Shown here: one piece after another, positions 1 to 8,416 of the stretch
Layout: every line of letters begins with the position of its first letter
Numbering within the stretch: position 1 is the first letter of the stretch
Source: Deltaproteobacteria bacterium
GTDB lineage: Bacteria > Desulfobacterota > Desulfarculia > Adiutricales > Adiutricaceae
Reading direction: 5' to 3'
Assembly (NCBI GenBank): GCA_031264185.1
Contig: JAISEL010000083.1
Location: 1-64,000, forward strand
DNA length: 64,000 nt
Program-made: the position numbers and the translations under genes
Notes under the pieces: model-generated
Seen by the model: only the letters and a program-made list of their open reading frames with translations
The model's database searches: none
What the model was told of the DNA's origin: nothing

Positions 1-767
1 ACATAAAGCCCACCCTTTTTCAGACCGTTCCAACGGGTGCAGAATACCCGCGATTGGTAAATCGGGCATTGGTCTGCAAAAAGCGCGCCCACATAGGTCA
101 GCGTGTCATCGCCCATCAGCATTCCGAAAGAACGATAGTCTCTCGGCTTATCAATGGCAAATCCAGTCTTCTGCTTGTAAGTCGCCTCGAACAGTGTATA
201 GCTGTAATCCGAAAACCGATACTTTGTTTCAAGGGCGTCAAAGGTCTGGTGAAGCCCTTTTAGGAGCAGTTCGTTAAGGACTGCGGCTGGCGCTTGGCAG
301 ACTCGTTCCCGATACGATGATAGTAGGCGATCTTTGTGCCGTCACCGGTATATTACCTCGGCGGATTATTATGATAATCTATTTCTTTATTGATTTTACC
401 TTATGGTGATTTGTTTGTATCAAAATTATCCGCCGGGGTAATAGTAATAGGGCGTATTCGCTCCGCCGGAAATCTGGACACGAAGGATGTCCCTGCCATC
501 AGCGTTCAGCGGCTCAAGCATAATGTTTTTGATGGCAGACTCGATTCTCGCCTCGATTAGTTCGCTAATCTGTTCGGCGGCTTTCCGTGCGTTACTCAAT
601 CCGATGGCAATACCATCGTCGGACACGCCGAAGTATATGCTGCCGCCCACGCCGTTGGCAAATGCGCTCACGGTTTTCAGCCAACTGCGCGGCTTGTTCG
701 CTTCGGCAGCGGACTTGAACTCATATTCGGTTGCTTCTGCCACAAGCAGCTTTTTTAACGTCGGCAT
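1..767 (-). pseudogene. Broken AlbA_2/Schlafen-type DNA-binding protein gene, split by a miniature element
   Basis: The first ~110 codons from 767 encode an AlbA_2-like N-terminal domain (the FKSAAEANKPRSWLKTVSAF region and GGSIYFGVSDDG). A good Shine-Dalgarno (GGAGGA) lies just upstream of the ATG. Translation then runs into an inserted 89-bp element (353-441) and stops at 426. Beyond the element the same protein continues on the minus strand (TGDGTKIAYYHRIGNES), and after a second lesion, a frameshift near 291-293, continues again (VLNELLLKG ... ALETKYRFSDYSY ... FADQCPIYQSRVF) to the window edge. Removing the element and one TA joins the two parts exactly in frame. Proteins of this family usually also carry an ATPase-like C-terminal region; their role here is unknown. 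The gene follows radC by about 50 bp, so the two look like one acquired unit. The extra frameshift says it is dead even without the insertion. Confidence 0.8.
353..441 (+). mobile_element. 89-bp miniature inverted-repeat element, family 1, copy 1
   Basis: The element starts TTACCTCGGCGG and ends CCGCCGGGGTAA. Its ends are near-perfect inverted repeats of about 24 bp, and it is flanked by TA on both sides (351-352 and 442-443). It is nearly identical to copies at 1272-1360 and 25580-25668, all 89 bp and in the same orientation. It has no coding capacity. TA duplication and size suit a non-autonomous element moved by an IS630/Tc1-mariner-type transposase; this is inferred. It sits inside the AlbA_2-type gene and supplies its premature stop codon. 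Confidence 0.93.
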
Positions 768-818
768 ATCTTCATCCTCCTGCTTATATTATATCTTTCC
801 CAGCTCGCTATGATCCAC

Positions 819-1515
819 TCACTGCATCGCACTAGCGAAACCGTCACCGGCAATAATGATATGGTCATCAAGTCTAATTCCGAGCAACTCTCCGGCATCA
901 TTTATCCGCTTGGTAACTTCCTTATCCTTATTGCCAATATCAAGAGAACCGTTCGGATGATTGTGGGCGATGATTATGGAGGCAGCCCTATCTTCCATTG
1001 CGGGCGCAAATACCTCTCGCGGATGAACGAGCGAAGCCGTAAGCGTGCCAACCGATATTGTATGGGTTTTTATATAAGCCGTCTTGCACCATCAAGTGTG
1101 AGCATAACGAAGTATTCCTGCTTTTTGTTCCTGATGAAATCAAATTGCTCCACAGCTTTTTCTGTGTTATCGATTAGCGGGCGGGTCTTTTTCGCAAATT
1201 TTCTCTTCCAGTACTCTAAGGCGGCAAATACAACTGCAGCTTTGGCATCGCCGATGCCCTTGATTGCCTTATTACCTCGGCGGATTATTATGATAATCTA
1301 TTTCTTTATTGATTTTACCTTATGGTGATTTGTTTGTATCAAAATTATCCGCCGGGGTAATAACATCATCTATCGTCAGGTTTTCAATGCCGATTTTATC
1401 AATTGTGACACTAAGGTTTTTGGCGATCTGCTTGAAGTCATTGTCTTTGCCTCCGCTGCCAATCACCGCTTGAAGCAGTTGTTCGATGTCAGTTAGAGTC
1501 TCCGCGCCTTTCTTA
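819..1515 (-). pseudogene. radC: Broken radC (JAB-domain DNA repair-like protein)
   Basis: Minus-strand translation gives a RadC-family protein in pieces. The helix-hairpin-helix part (DIEQLLQAVIGSGG ... IENLTIDDV) is followed, after a miniature element at 1272-1360, by KGIGDAKAAVVFAALEYWKR. The JAB/MPN metal motif follows (AHNHPNGSLD) and the end is HIIIAGDGFASAMQ. Three lesions are visible: the first codons are replaced by the end of an IS1634-type relic at 1516; the 89-bp element sits mid-gene; and an extra TA near 1073-1076 shifts the frame between DGARRLI and KTHTISVGTL. Excision of the element plus one TA would rejoin IDDV and KAIKGIG in frame. RadC-family genes are often on mobile islands, which fits the neighbouring AlbA_2 gene. 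Confidence 0.85.
1272..1360 (+). mobile_element. 89-bp miniature inverted-repeat element, family 1, copy 2
   Basis: Apparently identical in sequence and orientation to the copy at 353-441, with TA duplications at 1270-1271 and 1361-1362. It interrupts radC between codons that rejoin in frame if the element and one TA are removed. Near identity to copy 1, about 0.9 kb away, suggests recent movement or local copying. Confidence 0.93.
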
Positions 1516-2330
1516 CCTGAAATCCCGGTCTTTTTTTACCAGATGATATTCGGATATTAATCACAATAATTTTATTTATTTAAGTAAATTTTTAGTATTA
1601 AATTGTGTTATAGGAAATGATTTAAAAATTTCGTTCTGTGAAGATAAAATTTACTTTATAAACACTTCATTTTTAGCGTTAAAAAAGTATTTAATATCAC
1701 TAATATGTTTTATTAAATTATTGAAAGTATATTTAGAAAACATTTTATTATCTTTAATAACTTTATCAATGTGTAATTTTATGATTAGAGATATAAAAGC
1801 GATAAAAGATTTAGAATTTAACATATGATTTAATTTTATATAGAATCGTTTAATACCTAAACTATATTTATATGACTCAAAGGCTTTTTCTACAGTATTC
1901 TTTTTCCTATAAATTTGATGGCATTTTTGTGAATTTTTGACTTTATTAGAAATCAAAACAAGCCACCCAGCATTTTATTGATACCTAAATTTCTCCAAAG
2001 TTTTCTAAATATTAAATTAGGTCCTGTCTTTTTTGTGCTGAGAGATGTAATATCGGCGTTTCCAGCCTCTGACAGAAGAACCTAATTTTTTCACATACCG
2101 CTCTCCTGACAGTAAAAGACGTTCAAGTTTGCCTGAGCTAATGGCATCTTCCAATAACCCAAAACTGGCGACAGTCCTTTGCCTGACTTTACCGTTTTCT
2201 CGGTATCCTTCGACCAAGAGGAGATAAGTTCTTCCCTTGACAGTTGAAGTTCTAAAATACATAAGGCCTCCTGGTTTGACAACAACAATATTATAGGAAG
2301 CTTGTATTGTCAAGGGTTCAAGTGACTAGA
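1516..2330 (-). mobile_element. Internally deleted IS1634-type element
   Basis: The end at 1516 (CCTGAAATCCCGG followed by a T-run and ACC) matches both ends of the relic at 15417-16356, so this looks like a true terminal inverted repeat. It lies inside radC. Inside are minus-strand fragments of one transposase. The distal end is not clear; I place it loosely just past the transposase promoter region near 2330. Intact IS1634-type elements are roughly 1.7-1.9 kb, so about half is missing. Confidence 0.6.
1651..2262 (-). pseudogene. IS1634-family transposase, internally deleted and frameshifted
   Basis: From an ATG at 2262 with a strong Shine-Dalgarno (AGGAGG) the N-terminal part reads MYFRTSTVKGRTYLLLVEGY then RENGKVRQRTVASFGLLED, typical of the IS1634 N-terminus. 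The frame shifts near 2020, after which PNLIFRKLWRNLGINKML is readable. After a deletion the C-terminal part follows (KKNTVEKAFESYK ... IKRFYIKLNHMLNSKSFIAF), again typical of the family. The central DDE catalytic region is missing. The N-terminal part has clearly higher GC than the AT-rich C-terminal part, so this could instead be two related relics fused together. Confidence 0.7.
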
Positions 2331-2794
2331 AAAGCTCCAGGTTTCACAACATTTTGGAGGAAAAAAGCCAAAATCACCCCATCCCATGAAATAAAACCAC
2401 GTATTTTCAACACGTTAGCATTTTCTGCTCCTCCCAAAAAATTTTTTACTGTCTAACTTGGGTTTTAGTTTATATGATTGTATTTTTGACTGGCTAATAT
2501 GAAGTAAACAGAGTGAGGTGATTCCATCATTCCGGCAGGACAAGCCGAGTTTTTCAACGTTTTTTGAACGGCAGTAATATGTAATAATTACCGGTATTTA
2601 CTAAACTCAGGTGCTCAACTCGGAGAACAGGCAGTTGGGCCCGCAGAGCCTAAGAAAAAGTTTTAGTATGATGATCTATTTACCGGGGGAAGCTTATGAA
2701 AAGCAGAGAATTCAGGGTTTTGGGTCAATAATCAGGGCGGCATCGGCCGCCCTGAAATATCACAAGCCCCGTAAAAGGTTCTGGCTTTTTGGGT
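2331..2794. other. Intergenic, no gene seen
   Basis: No ORF with family resemblance or a convincing ribosome binding site is visible on either strand. The stretch separates the mobile debris from the MORN gene, which ends at 2795. Confidence 0.5.
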
Positions 2795-3643
2795 TCAGGT
2801 ATTGCGGCGGGAACTATTGGCAATGGTTTGCCGGGGACCTGTTTCTTTGCCATTGTCAAAAACAGTCGTGTAGTTTTCCTGTCCCTGATAGTTAAAGAAC
2901 AGAGCCTGTCCGTGGGGCTGGCCGTTGACAAAATCAGCCTGATAACCGCTGCCGTCAGGAACTGTTACGGTGCAAAACCCGTTAAGTTTGCCGCTTTTGA
3001 AATGGCCGATGATCTTGATTACGCCGTACTGCTCGAAAATACCGGCCCCGTCGAAATTGTTGTTCAAAAACGTGCCGGTGTAGTTGAAGATGTTCCTGAG
3101 GCGCAGAGTGCCCTGGCCGGAGAACTGACCGTCTTTAAACCCGCCTTCATACAGCCAGCCGGAGGGAAATAAAGACATGCCCTGGCCGTTGGCCAGATCG
3201 TCGGCAAACTGACCTTCGTAGCGCAGACCGGAGCGTTGATCGATGTATACTCCGTAACCGCTTTTTTTGCCGTTCTTAAAGTCGCCTACGTAGCTGTCCC
3301 GCCCTTTGGCTAAACCCCGGCCTTCGGCTTTGCCGTTACTGTTAACCTGGCCGGTATACAAGGCGTTGATATCCGCATCGTCAACCGGGTTAATCTGGGC
3401 TGTTTGGGGTTCCTGAGGAGGGGGCTGGACTTCGGCTTTAGGCGCTGGAACGATTTGGGGATTAGGGACTGCGGCCGGAGGCTGATTGAGGTTCGGTAAA
3501 GGAACCGGATTCTGCTGCTGAGACTGAACCGGGGCCGTCCGGTTGGGCTCTAAAGCCGCCAGAGTCAGGGAAGTTTGGCTGCCCATCAGGATAACGGCCA
3601 GGATCAGGGAGAAAAAGAAGGATTTAATGACTGACCGGAGCAT
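2795..3643 (-). CDS. Exported MORN-repeat protein
   Basis: 282 residues. The N-terminus is a signal peptide or anchor (MLRSVIKSFFFSLILAVILM). Residues ~35-90 form a Pro/Gln-rich linker, and from ~95 to ~270 there are about seven MORN-type repeats with the pattern Y-x-G-x-F-x-x-G-x-x-x-G-x-G (YVGDFKNGKKSGYGVYID, YEGQFADDLANGQGM, YEGGFKDGQFSGQGT and so on). MORN repeats commonly bind membranes or proteins; here the protein should sit in the periplasm or on the envelope. GAGGT lies about 8 bp before the ATG. It is third in a same-strand run behind an aldo/keto reductase and a DUF3298 protein, though 130 bp separate it from the latter. The specific function is unknown. Confidence 0.85.
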   Translation of the reverse strand: MLRSVIKSFFFSLILAVILMGSQTSLTLAALEPNRTAPVQSQQQNPVPLPNLNQPPAAVPNPQIVPAPKAEVQPPPQEPQTAQINPVDDADINALYTGQVNSNGKAEGRGLAKGRDSYVGDFKNGKKSGYGVYIDQRSGLRYEGQFADDLANGQGMSLFPSGWLYEGGFKDGQFSGQGTLRLRNIFNYTGTFLNNNFDGAGIFEQYGVIKIIGHFKSGKLNGFCTVTVPDGSGYQADFVNGQPHGQALFFNYQGQENYTTVFDNGKETGPRQTIANSSRRNT

Positions 3644-3775
3644 TTGTGTTTACCTCAACAGACTATAGTTATAGGATGTCTTGGTATATTTTCCCATTTA
3701 AAGAAATTATTGTCAACGGTTTGGCCGGAACTCCAACGGTTCCGGCCAAAAAACTTTTTTAAAAAAGTTCGAAAA

Positions 3776-4732
3776 TTATTTAGCCTTCGGCCCTGACAGC
3801 CCGGTTGTCTGTTTAGCCGGGCCGTTTTGCCAGATTGCCGGGGATGCGCCAATTTTCAGTAAAACGTCTTTAGGGACATTGAGGCTGGAGGGGCCGTCGG
3901 CGTAGGACCAGCCTTCATAGGGACCTAATACTAAAGTCAGGCCTTCGGCTGTAAAGACCGGGTTGCCCAGAGCGGCCAGACTGGGATCGGCGTTTTTCAG
4001 GACATCGGGCAGAGGCGGTGCCTGCCCCCCGGCCGGGCATTTGAGGTTTATGCCGGCTGAGGAATAGTAGCTGGGCAGGGCGCTGTAATCTTTGTTATAG
4101 GCACACCACTTTGGTCCCACGTAATCCCAGAATTGGGGTATGCTCTTCTGGGGATCTTGAAACAGATCGAAAATGGTCATCACCCTTCCCTGGCCGACCA
4201 GATAAGTCTCGGTCTGGTAGCTGGTATCGGGATGAGCCGCCCCGGACGCATACTCAAAGGTCTGGTAGACCACTGAAAGATACCGGTTGGATGGTCCGTA
4301 AGCAGTAAAAGAGGTCGTCTGCTCGGACTGCCCCCGGTCGTCGTCGGCTTCGGCATCTGCCGGGCACTCCCCGGAACCGAAATCTTCCAGCATCAAAGCT
4401 TTCCGGTCATTAATGGACTGACGGAACTTCATTTTTATTAGTTCGTCGACCTTTTGATCGCCGGTCAGGTCAGGGTAACTGCTTTTTAAGGAAAGAGTGT
4501 AATAGGGGCATTTGGCCAGGACGATCCTTTCATTGACCGTTTCGGCGCTTAAAAGGGGGTAAACGGAAGTGGGCAGAACGTTGCCCAGCTCATCCCGGGT
4601 ATACCCGGCCGGCAGCTTGTCCTCGTCCCGGCTGTCTTGGGCTTTGAGGGCCAATCCGGAAAGGCATAAGGCGGTCAGGATTAAGATGGACAAACAGACT
4701 GAGGCTCCAAACGCGGAGAGAGATTTTCTCAT
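3776..4732 (-). CDS. Exported DUF3298 (RsiV-like) domain protein
   Basis: 318 residues with an N-terminal signal peptide (hydrophobic residues ~10-30). The mature part resembles DUF4163/DUF3298 proteins: a first section with short beta-strands, the conserved GAAHPDTSYQTETYLVGQ and IFDLFQD region around residues 165-195, and near the C-terminus YEGWSYADGPSSLNVPKDVL. In this family that last part folds next to the lysozyme-binding or peptidoglycan-linked domain of RsiV. The enzymatic or binding role here is not known. It starts only 15 bp after the aldo/keto reductase stop, so the two are likely co-transcribed. There is no strong Shine-Dalgarno, which suits translational coupling. Confidence 0.75.
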   Translation of the reverse strand: MRKSLSAFGASVCLSILILTALCLSGLALKAQDSRDEDKLPAGYTRDELGNVLPTSVYPLLSAETVNERIVLAKCPYYTLSLKSSYPDLTGDQKVDELIKMKFRQSINDRKALMLEDFGSGECPADAEADDDRGQSEQTTSFTAYGPSNRYLSVVYQTFEYASGAAHPDTSYQTETYLVGQGRVMTIFDLFQDPQKSIPQFWDYVGPKWCAYNKDYSALPSYYSSAGINLKCPAGGQAPPLPDVLKNADPSLAALGNPVFTAEGLTLVLGPYEGWSYADGPSSLNVPKDVLLKIGASPAIWQNGPAKQTTGLSGPKAK

Positions 4733-4747
4733 ATATCACCAGAAAAT

Positions 4748-5899
4748 TTATTGATGTAAACTCGCCGAAAAATCGGCAATTTCTTTAAGAAATACAGGAA
4801 CGTTAATGCTCTGAGGGCAGTGGCTGACGCACTCCCCGCAGGCCACACACTGGTCGGCTCTTTCAGGGACCAGCAGAGATTTTTGGTTATTTTCAAAGAC
4901 CAGATGGGCCGCAACAGGATCGGAGATCGACATTTCTTTATACTGGTTGTAGATGGCAAAATTGGTCGGAATGTCTACACCCTGAGGGCAATCTTCGCAG
5001 TAACGGCAGCTGGTGCAGGGGATGGCGTGAGAGGCCCGGTAGGCTTTGGCCGCTTCCTCTAAGACTTGCCGCTCTTCCTGGCTCAGGGGAGTGAAATTAT
5101 TCATGACTTTTAAATTGTCTTCCAGCTGGTCAAGTTTAGACATACCGCTCAGAACGGTCATGACGCCCGGCAAAGAGGCGGCGTAACGGATTCCCCAGGA
5201 GGCGACGCTGTTGTCAGGAGCGGATTTTTGAAAAATATCCCGGGTTTTGGCGTCCGGGGCAGCCAGAGATCCGCCCCGCAAAGGCTCCATGATCACGACA
5301 GGGATATTTTTAGATTCCAGAAGGCCGTACATTTCCCGGGCTTTTAAGGTATCCCAGTCAATGTAGTTAAGCTGGATTTGTGCAAAATCCCAGTCAAACT
5401 GGTCGGTCAGGGCCTTTAAATGGCTGGGGGAGTCGTGGACAGAAAATCCTAGATGTCTTACTACTCCCTCTTTCTTTTTCTGAAGAAAATAGTCGTACAG
5501 ACCTAAATCCTTCATGACCCGGAAACTTTTCTGGTCAATATTGTGCATAAGGTAGAAGTCAATGTAGTCGGTCCGGCATTTTTCCAGCTGGGTTTTGAAG
5601 ATATTTTCGGCTGTCTCAAAACTGTCCACTTCCCACAAGGGCAGTTTGGTGGCCAGATTATATTTGTTCCGGGGATGACGGGACAGAGCCCGGCCGGCCA
5701 AGACTTCGCTCTGACCTTTGTGGTAGATCCAGGCTGTGTCAAAATAGTTGACTCCGTTTTCCAGGGCCATATCGACCATAGCCTGAGCCAGGGGATAGTC
5801 AATTTCTTCGGTATTGCCGTTTAAGATGGGCAGGCGCATGAGACCAAAACCTAAAAGAGATATTTCTTGCCCAATACTTTTGAAAAGACGTTTTTCCAT
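4748..5899 (-). CDS. Ferredoxin-type aldo/keto reductase (cytoplasmic)
   Basis: 383 residues. Residues 1-~290 form an aldo/keto reductase barrel with the catalytic tetrad visible: D54 and Y59 (YFDTAWIYH), K85 (ATKLP) and H119 (DFYLMHN). The C-terminal ~90 residues carry two cysteine clusters, CTSCRYCEDCPQGVDIP and CVACGECVSHCPQSINVP, so it probably binds [4Fe-4S] clusters and may exchange electrons with ferredoxin as well as NAD(P)H. GGAAGGA precedes the ATG. There is no signal peptide, so it should be cytoplasmic, unlike its paralogue at 17453. It probably heads an operon with the DUF3298 and MORN genes. The substrate is unknown. Confidence 0.92.
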   Translation of the reverse strand: MEKRLFKSIGQEISLLGFGLMRLPILNGNTEEIDYPLAQAMVDMALENGVNYFDTAWIYHKGQSEVLAGRALSRHPRNKYNLATKLPLWEVDSFETAENIFKTQLEKCRTDYIDFYLMHNIDQKSFRVMKDLGLYDYFLQKKKEGVVRHLGFSVHDSPSHLKALTDQFDWDFAQIQLNYIDWDTLKAREMYGLLESKNIPVVIMEPLRGGSLAAPDAKTRDIFQKSAPDNSVASWGIRYAASLPGVMTVLSGMSKLDQLEDNLKVMNNFTPLSQEERQVLEEAAKAYRASHAIPCTSCRYCEDCPQGVDIPTNFAIYNQYKEMSISDPVAAHLVFENNQKSLLVPERADQCVACGECVSHCPQSINVPVFLKEIADFSASLHQ

Positions 5900-6222
5900 G
5901 CGGAATCCTTCCGGGACCGGTCAGAAAGCCGGTTTCAGGTCCGGGCAGGCAAAAGCTTTTGGGTATAAAGCAAATGTCTGTCTGGTATTTATCGGTCTGG
6001 ACTAAAGATTAGCAGCCGGCCAAATTATGACCGGCGCAGGGCGCCTTTTAAATCCTTCGCCGGCTTTTGGCTGGGCTGGAAGAACCGGAAGTCTTGCCGC
6101 TTCCTGTCTTCGGGCGGGCGCTGCCGGGCATCCGGTTTTCTAAAGGCTAAAAATTGGACTTCCGGCTGTTAAAACGCTTCCGGGGCTTTGGATAAGCTGC
6201 CCAAAACGAAAGAGGTCTGAAG
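5900..6222. other. Intergenic, no gene seen
   Basis: GC-rich 320-bp spacer upstream of the aldo/keto reductase. It contains short inverted sequences around CCGGC/GCCGG but nothing I can name. Confidence 0.4.
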
Positions 6223-6573
6223 TCAGGAGGGTTTATTGTATTTCCCCGACTGGCGCATTCTGGTGCCCAGATCGTGAGAGAGATGGATCTCGGTGGCCGA
6301 CAGTCCCCGGGGGAAGAAACAGCCGCTTATTTGAGCATTTTTGATGCTGGCTCCGTCGAGGTTGGCCCCGGACAGGTCCAGACCGCCTAAGTTAGCTCCC
6401 CTCAAGTAGCAGCCGGTCATATTGGCATTGTTGAGGTTGAATTTTCTAAGATCCAGATCGCTCATATTCTGGTTGGAAAGATCGGGCATCTTGCCCTGAC
6501 GGACCAGAGTGTTGAATTCGTCGGCGTTTTCCTCAAAGAGGAGCCGGAGTTTAGGATTTCTTTTGATTTCCAT
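6223..6573 (-). CDS. Small pentapeptide-repeat protein
   Basis: I place the start at the ATG at 6573 (MEIKRNPKLRLLFEENADEF), which has GAGGT upstream at a good distance. A longer reading frame to 6639 exists but adds a non-conserved leader. The protein is ~116 residues. Residues ~30-85 are pentapeptide repeats A(D/N)LXX (FNLNNANMTGCYLRGANLGGLDLSGANLDGASIKNAQ), which fold as a right-handed beta-helix. The C-terminus is charged. Such proteins are often binding scaffolds; the partner is unknown. It stands alone, with about 1 kb of non-coding sequence upstream. Confidence 0.8.
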   Translation of the reverse strand: MEIKRNPKLRLLFEENADEFNTLVRQGKMPDLSNQNMSDLDLRKFNLNNANMTGCYLRGANLGGLDLSGANLDGASIKNAQISGCFFPRGLSATEIHLSHDLGTRMRQSGKYNKPS

Positions 6574-7660
6574 ATGGACCTCAATTAAGCTGAAAGAAAA
6601 TTTTATAGCCCTGGGTGACCAGAGATATTTATAGATCAAACAGAAACTGTTAGCAAATCCAAAAAGGTTAACCTGGCCGGAGACTTAAAGTTTTGACAGG
6701 GTCAATAATAATCCACCGGCCGGCATACGAAGGCCAGGCTATGGCTGTAGCCGGAAGACAGGTCGCCGAAGGTTAGGCTGAAATTACCGGTCTGAACAGT
6801 TGCGATCAGACAGATTTATCATCCCACATTATATAGATTAGATCAGCCGATGTCTACATTCCGGCTGTTGTCGAAAACAAGTATTTATGACTAAAGTTAA
6901 AAAATAAAAAGCCGATTATAAATTTATTGACTTGAATTTTGATTAAATATCGGAAAAATTTCACATAAAATTTTTCCCGGCGAAAACTTTGACGACTCGT
7001 CACCGGGAGGTGGCGGACTGTTGGCCGTTGGTTTAAGTCGTTTTGAACCGGAAACTAAGTGTGGATTTTGCTTTTTTTGAAGTCTGGCTGTAAGTTAACA
7101 ATGAAGCGTACCGTGTCTGCCGAAGACTGCTTGTCTGTCCCGGACAGGCCTGAGATTTCGCCGTCGGCTTTCGGTTTTTTTCCGCAGAGCCGTCGGATAC
7201 AGCAAACTGCCTGCGGATGCCTTCGCAGGCTGGCCATACAGCTCCTGTTCTTCAGGGTAGGGTTGTTTATATAATATAACAGGCTTAATAATTACCGTTT
7301 TTATCTCTGTTTTTAAAGTCCGGCTTAACATGCGGAGAGCCATAAAGAAAAAACTAAATTTACAGTCAGCTTTTTTACAAGACTTAGCAGGATGTCCGGA
7401 TCCGGGTCATTTATGATGATAGGACAAAGTTAAATGGTATTTATTTTATAGCAAAATATTCAATTTCGGCCAAAAGATTTATTTTACAATAGAATAAAAC
7501 TCAAAAAATTTTAATCTGTGCCTTCAGGTTTTTCTCCGGATTTTCTAAGCCTGTCCTACAACAGCCTTAATTTTGGCTGTTGTATCAGATGGGAGTCTTT
7601 GTTAAAATAAGGCCTCTTATGAGTTTAGTATCCTTATTATTTTGCCTGGGAGGCGGCTTT
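6574..7660. other. Long intergenic region, no gene recognised
   Basis: About 1.1 kb with short ORFs on both strands between 7055 and 7345. None resembles a protein family or has a good ribosome binding site. Base composition drops from GC-rich to AT-rich around 6830-7020 and again near 7400-7520. No riboswitch-like B12 box (GCCACTG) is seen before the cobU-like gene. Confidence 0.4.
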
Positions 7661-8185
7661 TTGGGCCGATTGTACTTCTTTTTAGGGGGGGCTAAAAGCG
7701 GTAAGACCGGGGCGGCACTGGCTTTGGCTGAGATCTGGCCCGGTCCTCGGGTGTATCTGGCCACGGCTCAGGGCCGGGATGAGGAGATGCGGCAGAGGAT
7801 TTTAAACCATCAGGCAGAACGCGGCCCCCAGTGGCGGACGGTGGAAGCGCCCTTAGAGCCGGCTGCCGCTGTTTCATCTCTGGCCGGCTCCAGTCCGGTC
7901 TTACTGGACTGTCTGACTTTGTGGCTCAGTAATCTGCTGGAACAGATGACCGAGCCTTTTGAGTTTGAACCTTTGGGCCGGAAGACAGAGGAACTGCTTG
8001 AGGCGGTTGACCGATATCCTGGCCCGGTGATTATGGTCTCCGGTGAAGTGGGTTCAGGCCTCGTGCCTATGGATCCTTTGAGCCGGTTTTACCGGGACGC
8101 TTTGGGCCGTATTAACCAGTCAGTTGCTGCCCGGGCCGATGAGGCTTTTTTGGTGGCGGCGGGCCTCAAATTGAAATTAAAGTAA
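7661..8185 (+). CDS. cobU: Bifunctional adenosylcobinamide kinase / guanylyltransferase
   Basis: Acts in cobamide nucleotide-loop assembly: phosphorylates adenosylcobinamide, then transfers GMP. The P-loop GGAKSGKT is at the very N-terminus. The guanylylated-histidine region RILNHQAERGPQW and the C-terminal VSGEVGSGLVPMDPLSRFYR then RDALGRINQ are all present, giving the usual ~175 residues. I choose TTG at 7661 because GGGAGG (7648-7653) stands 7 bp before it and it puts the P-loop where the family has it. An upstream ATG at 7580 would add ~27 hydrophobic residues not typical of the family. No other cobamide gene is adjacent. A terminator follows at 8197. Confidence 0.9.
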   Translation: MGRLYFFLGGAKSGKTGAALALAEIWPGPRVYLATAQGRDEEMRQRILNHQAERGPQWRTVEAPLEPAAAVSSLAGSSPVLLDCLTLWLSNLLEQMTEPFEFEPLGRKTEELLEAVDRYPGPVIMVSGEVGSGLVPMDPLSRFYRDALGRINQSVAARADEAFLVAAGLKLKLK

Positions 8186-8196
8186 CAGTCCGCCGG

Positions 8197-8228
8197 AAGA
8201 CCGCGAAGGCTGAGGCCGGCGGTCTTTT
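8197..8228 (+). terminator. Rho-independent terminator after the cobU-like gene
   Basis: Perfect 8-bp stem AAGACCGC (8197-8204) / GCGGTCTT (8219-8226) ending in a short T-run, just 11 bp after the stop codon. Confidence 0.65.
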
Positions 8229-8416
8229 CCGTCAGGTTCAGACAGGCTTCGGTCTTTATTTCCGCCCTCCGGAAGTCTGGGGTTGCAGATAAGCCTGCCG
8301 GCAGGCCTGAATTTTTGTTATTGCGGACAGGCAGTGATACTTTTCGGTTTGAACTAAGCGTAAGGAGGTGGCGTTTGTCCTCGGCTTCCGCCAGGGGTTA
8401 GCTCGCCAAAGAACTG

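Noticed and set aside
810-1328. 172-residue plus-strand ORF
   Set aside because: It is antisense to the radC pseudogene; the minus-strand translation has clear RadC motifs (AHNHPNG) and the plus-strand protein matches nothing.
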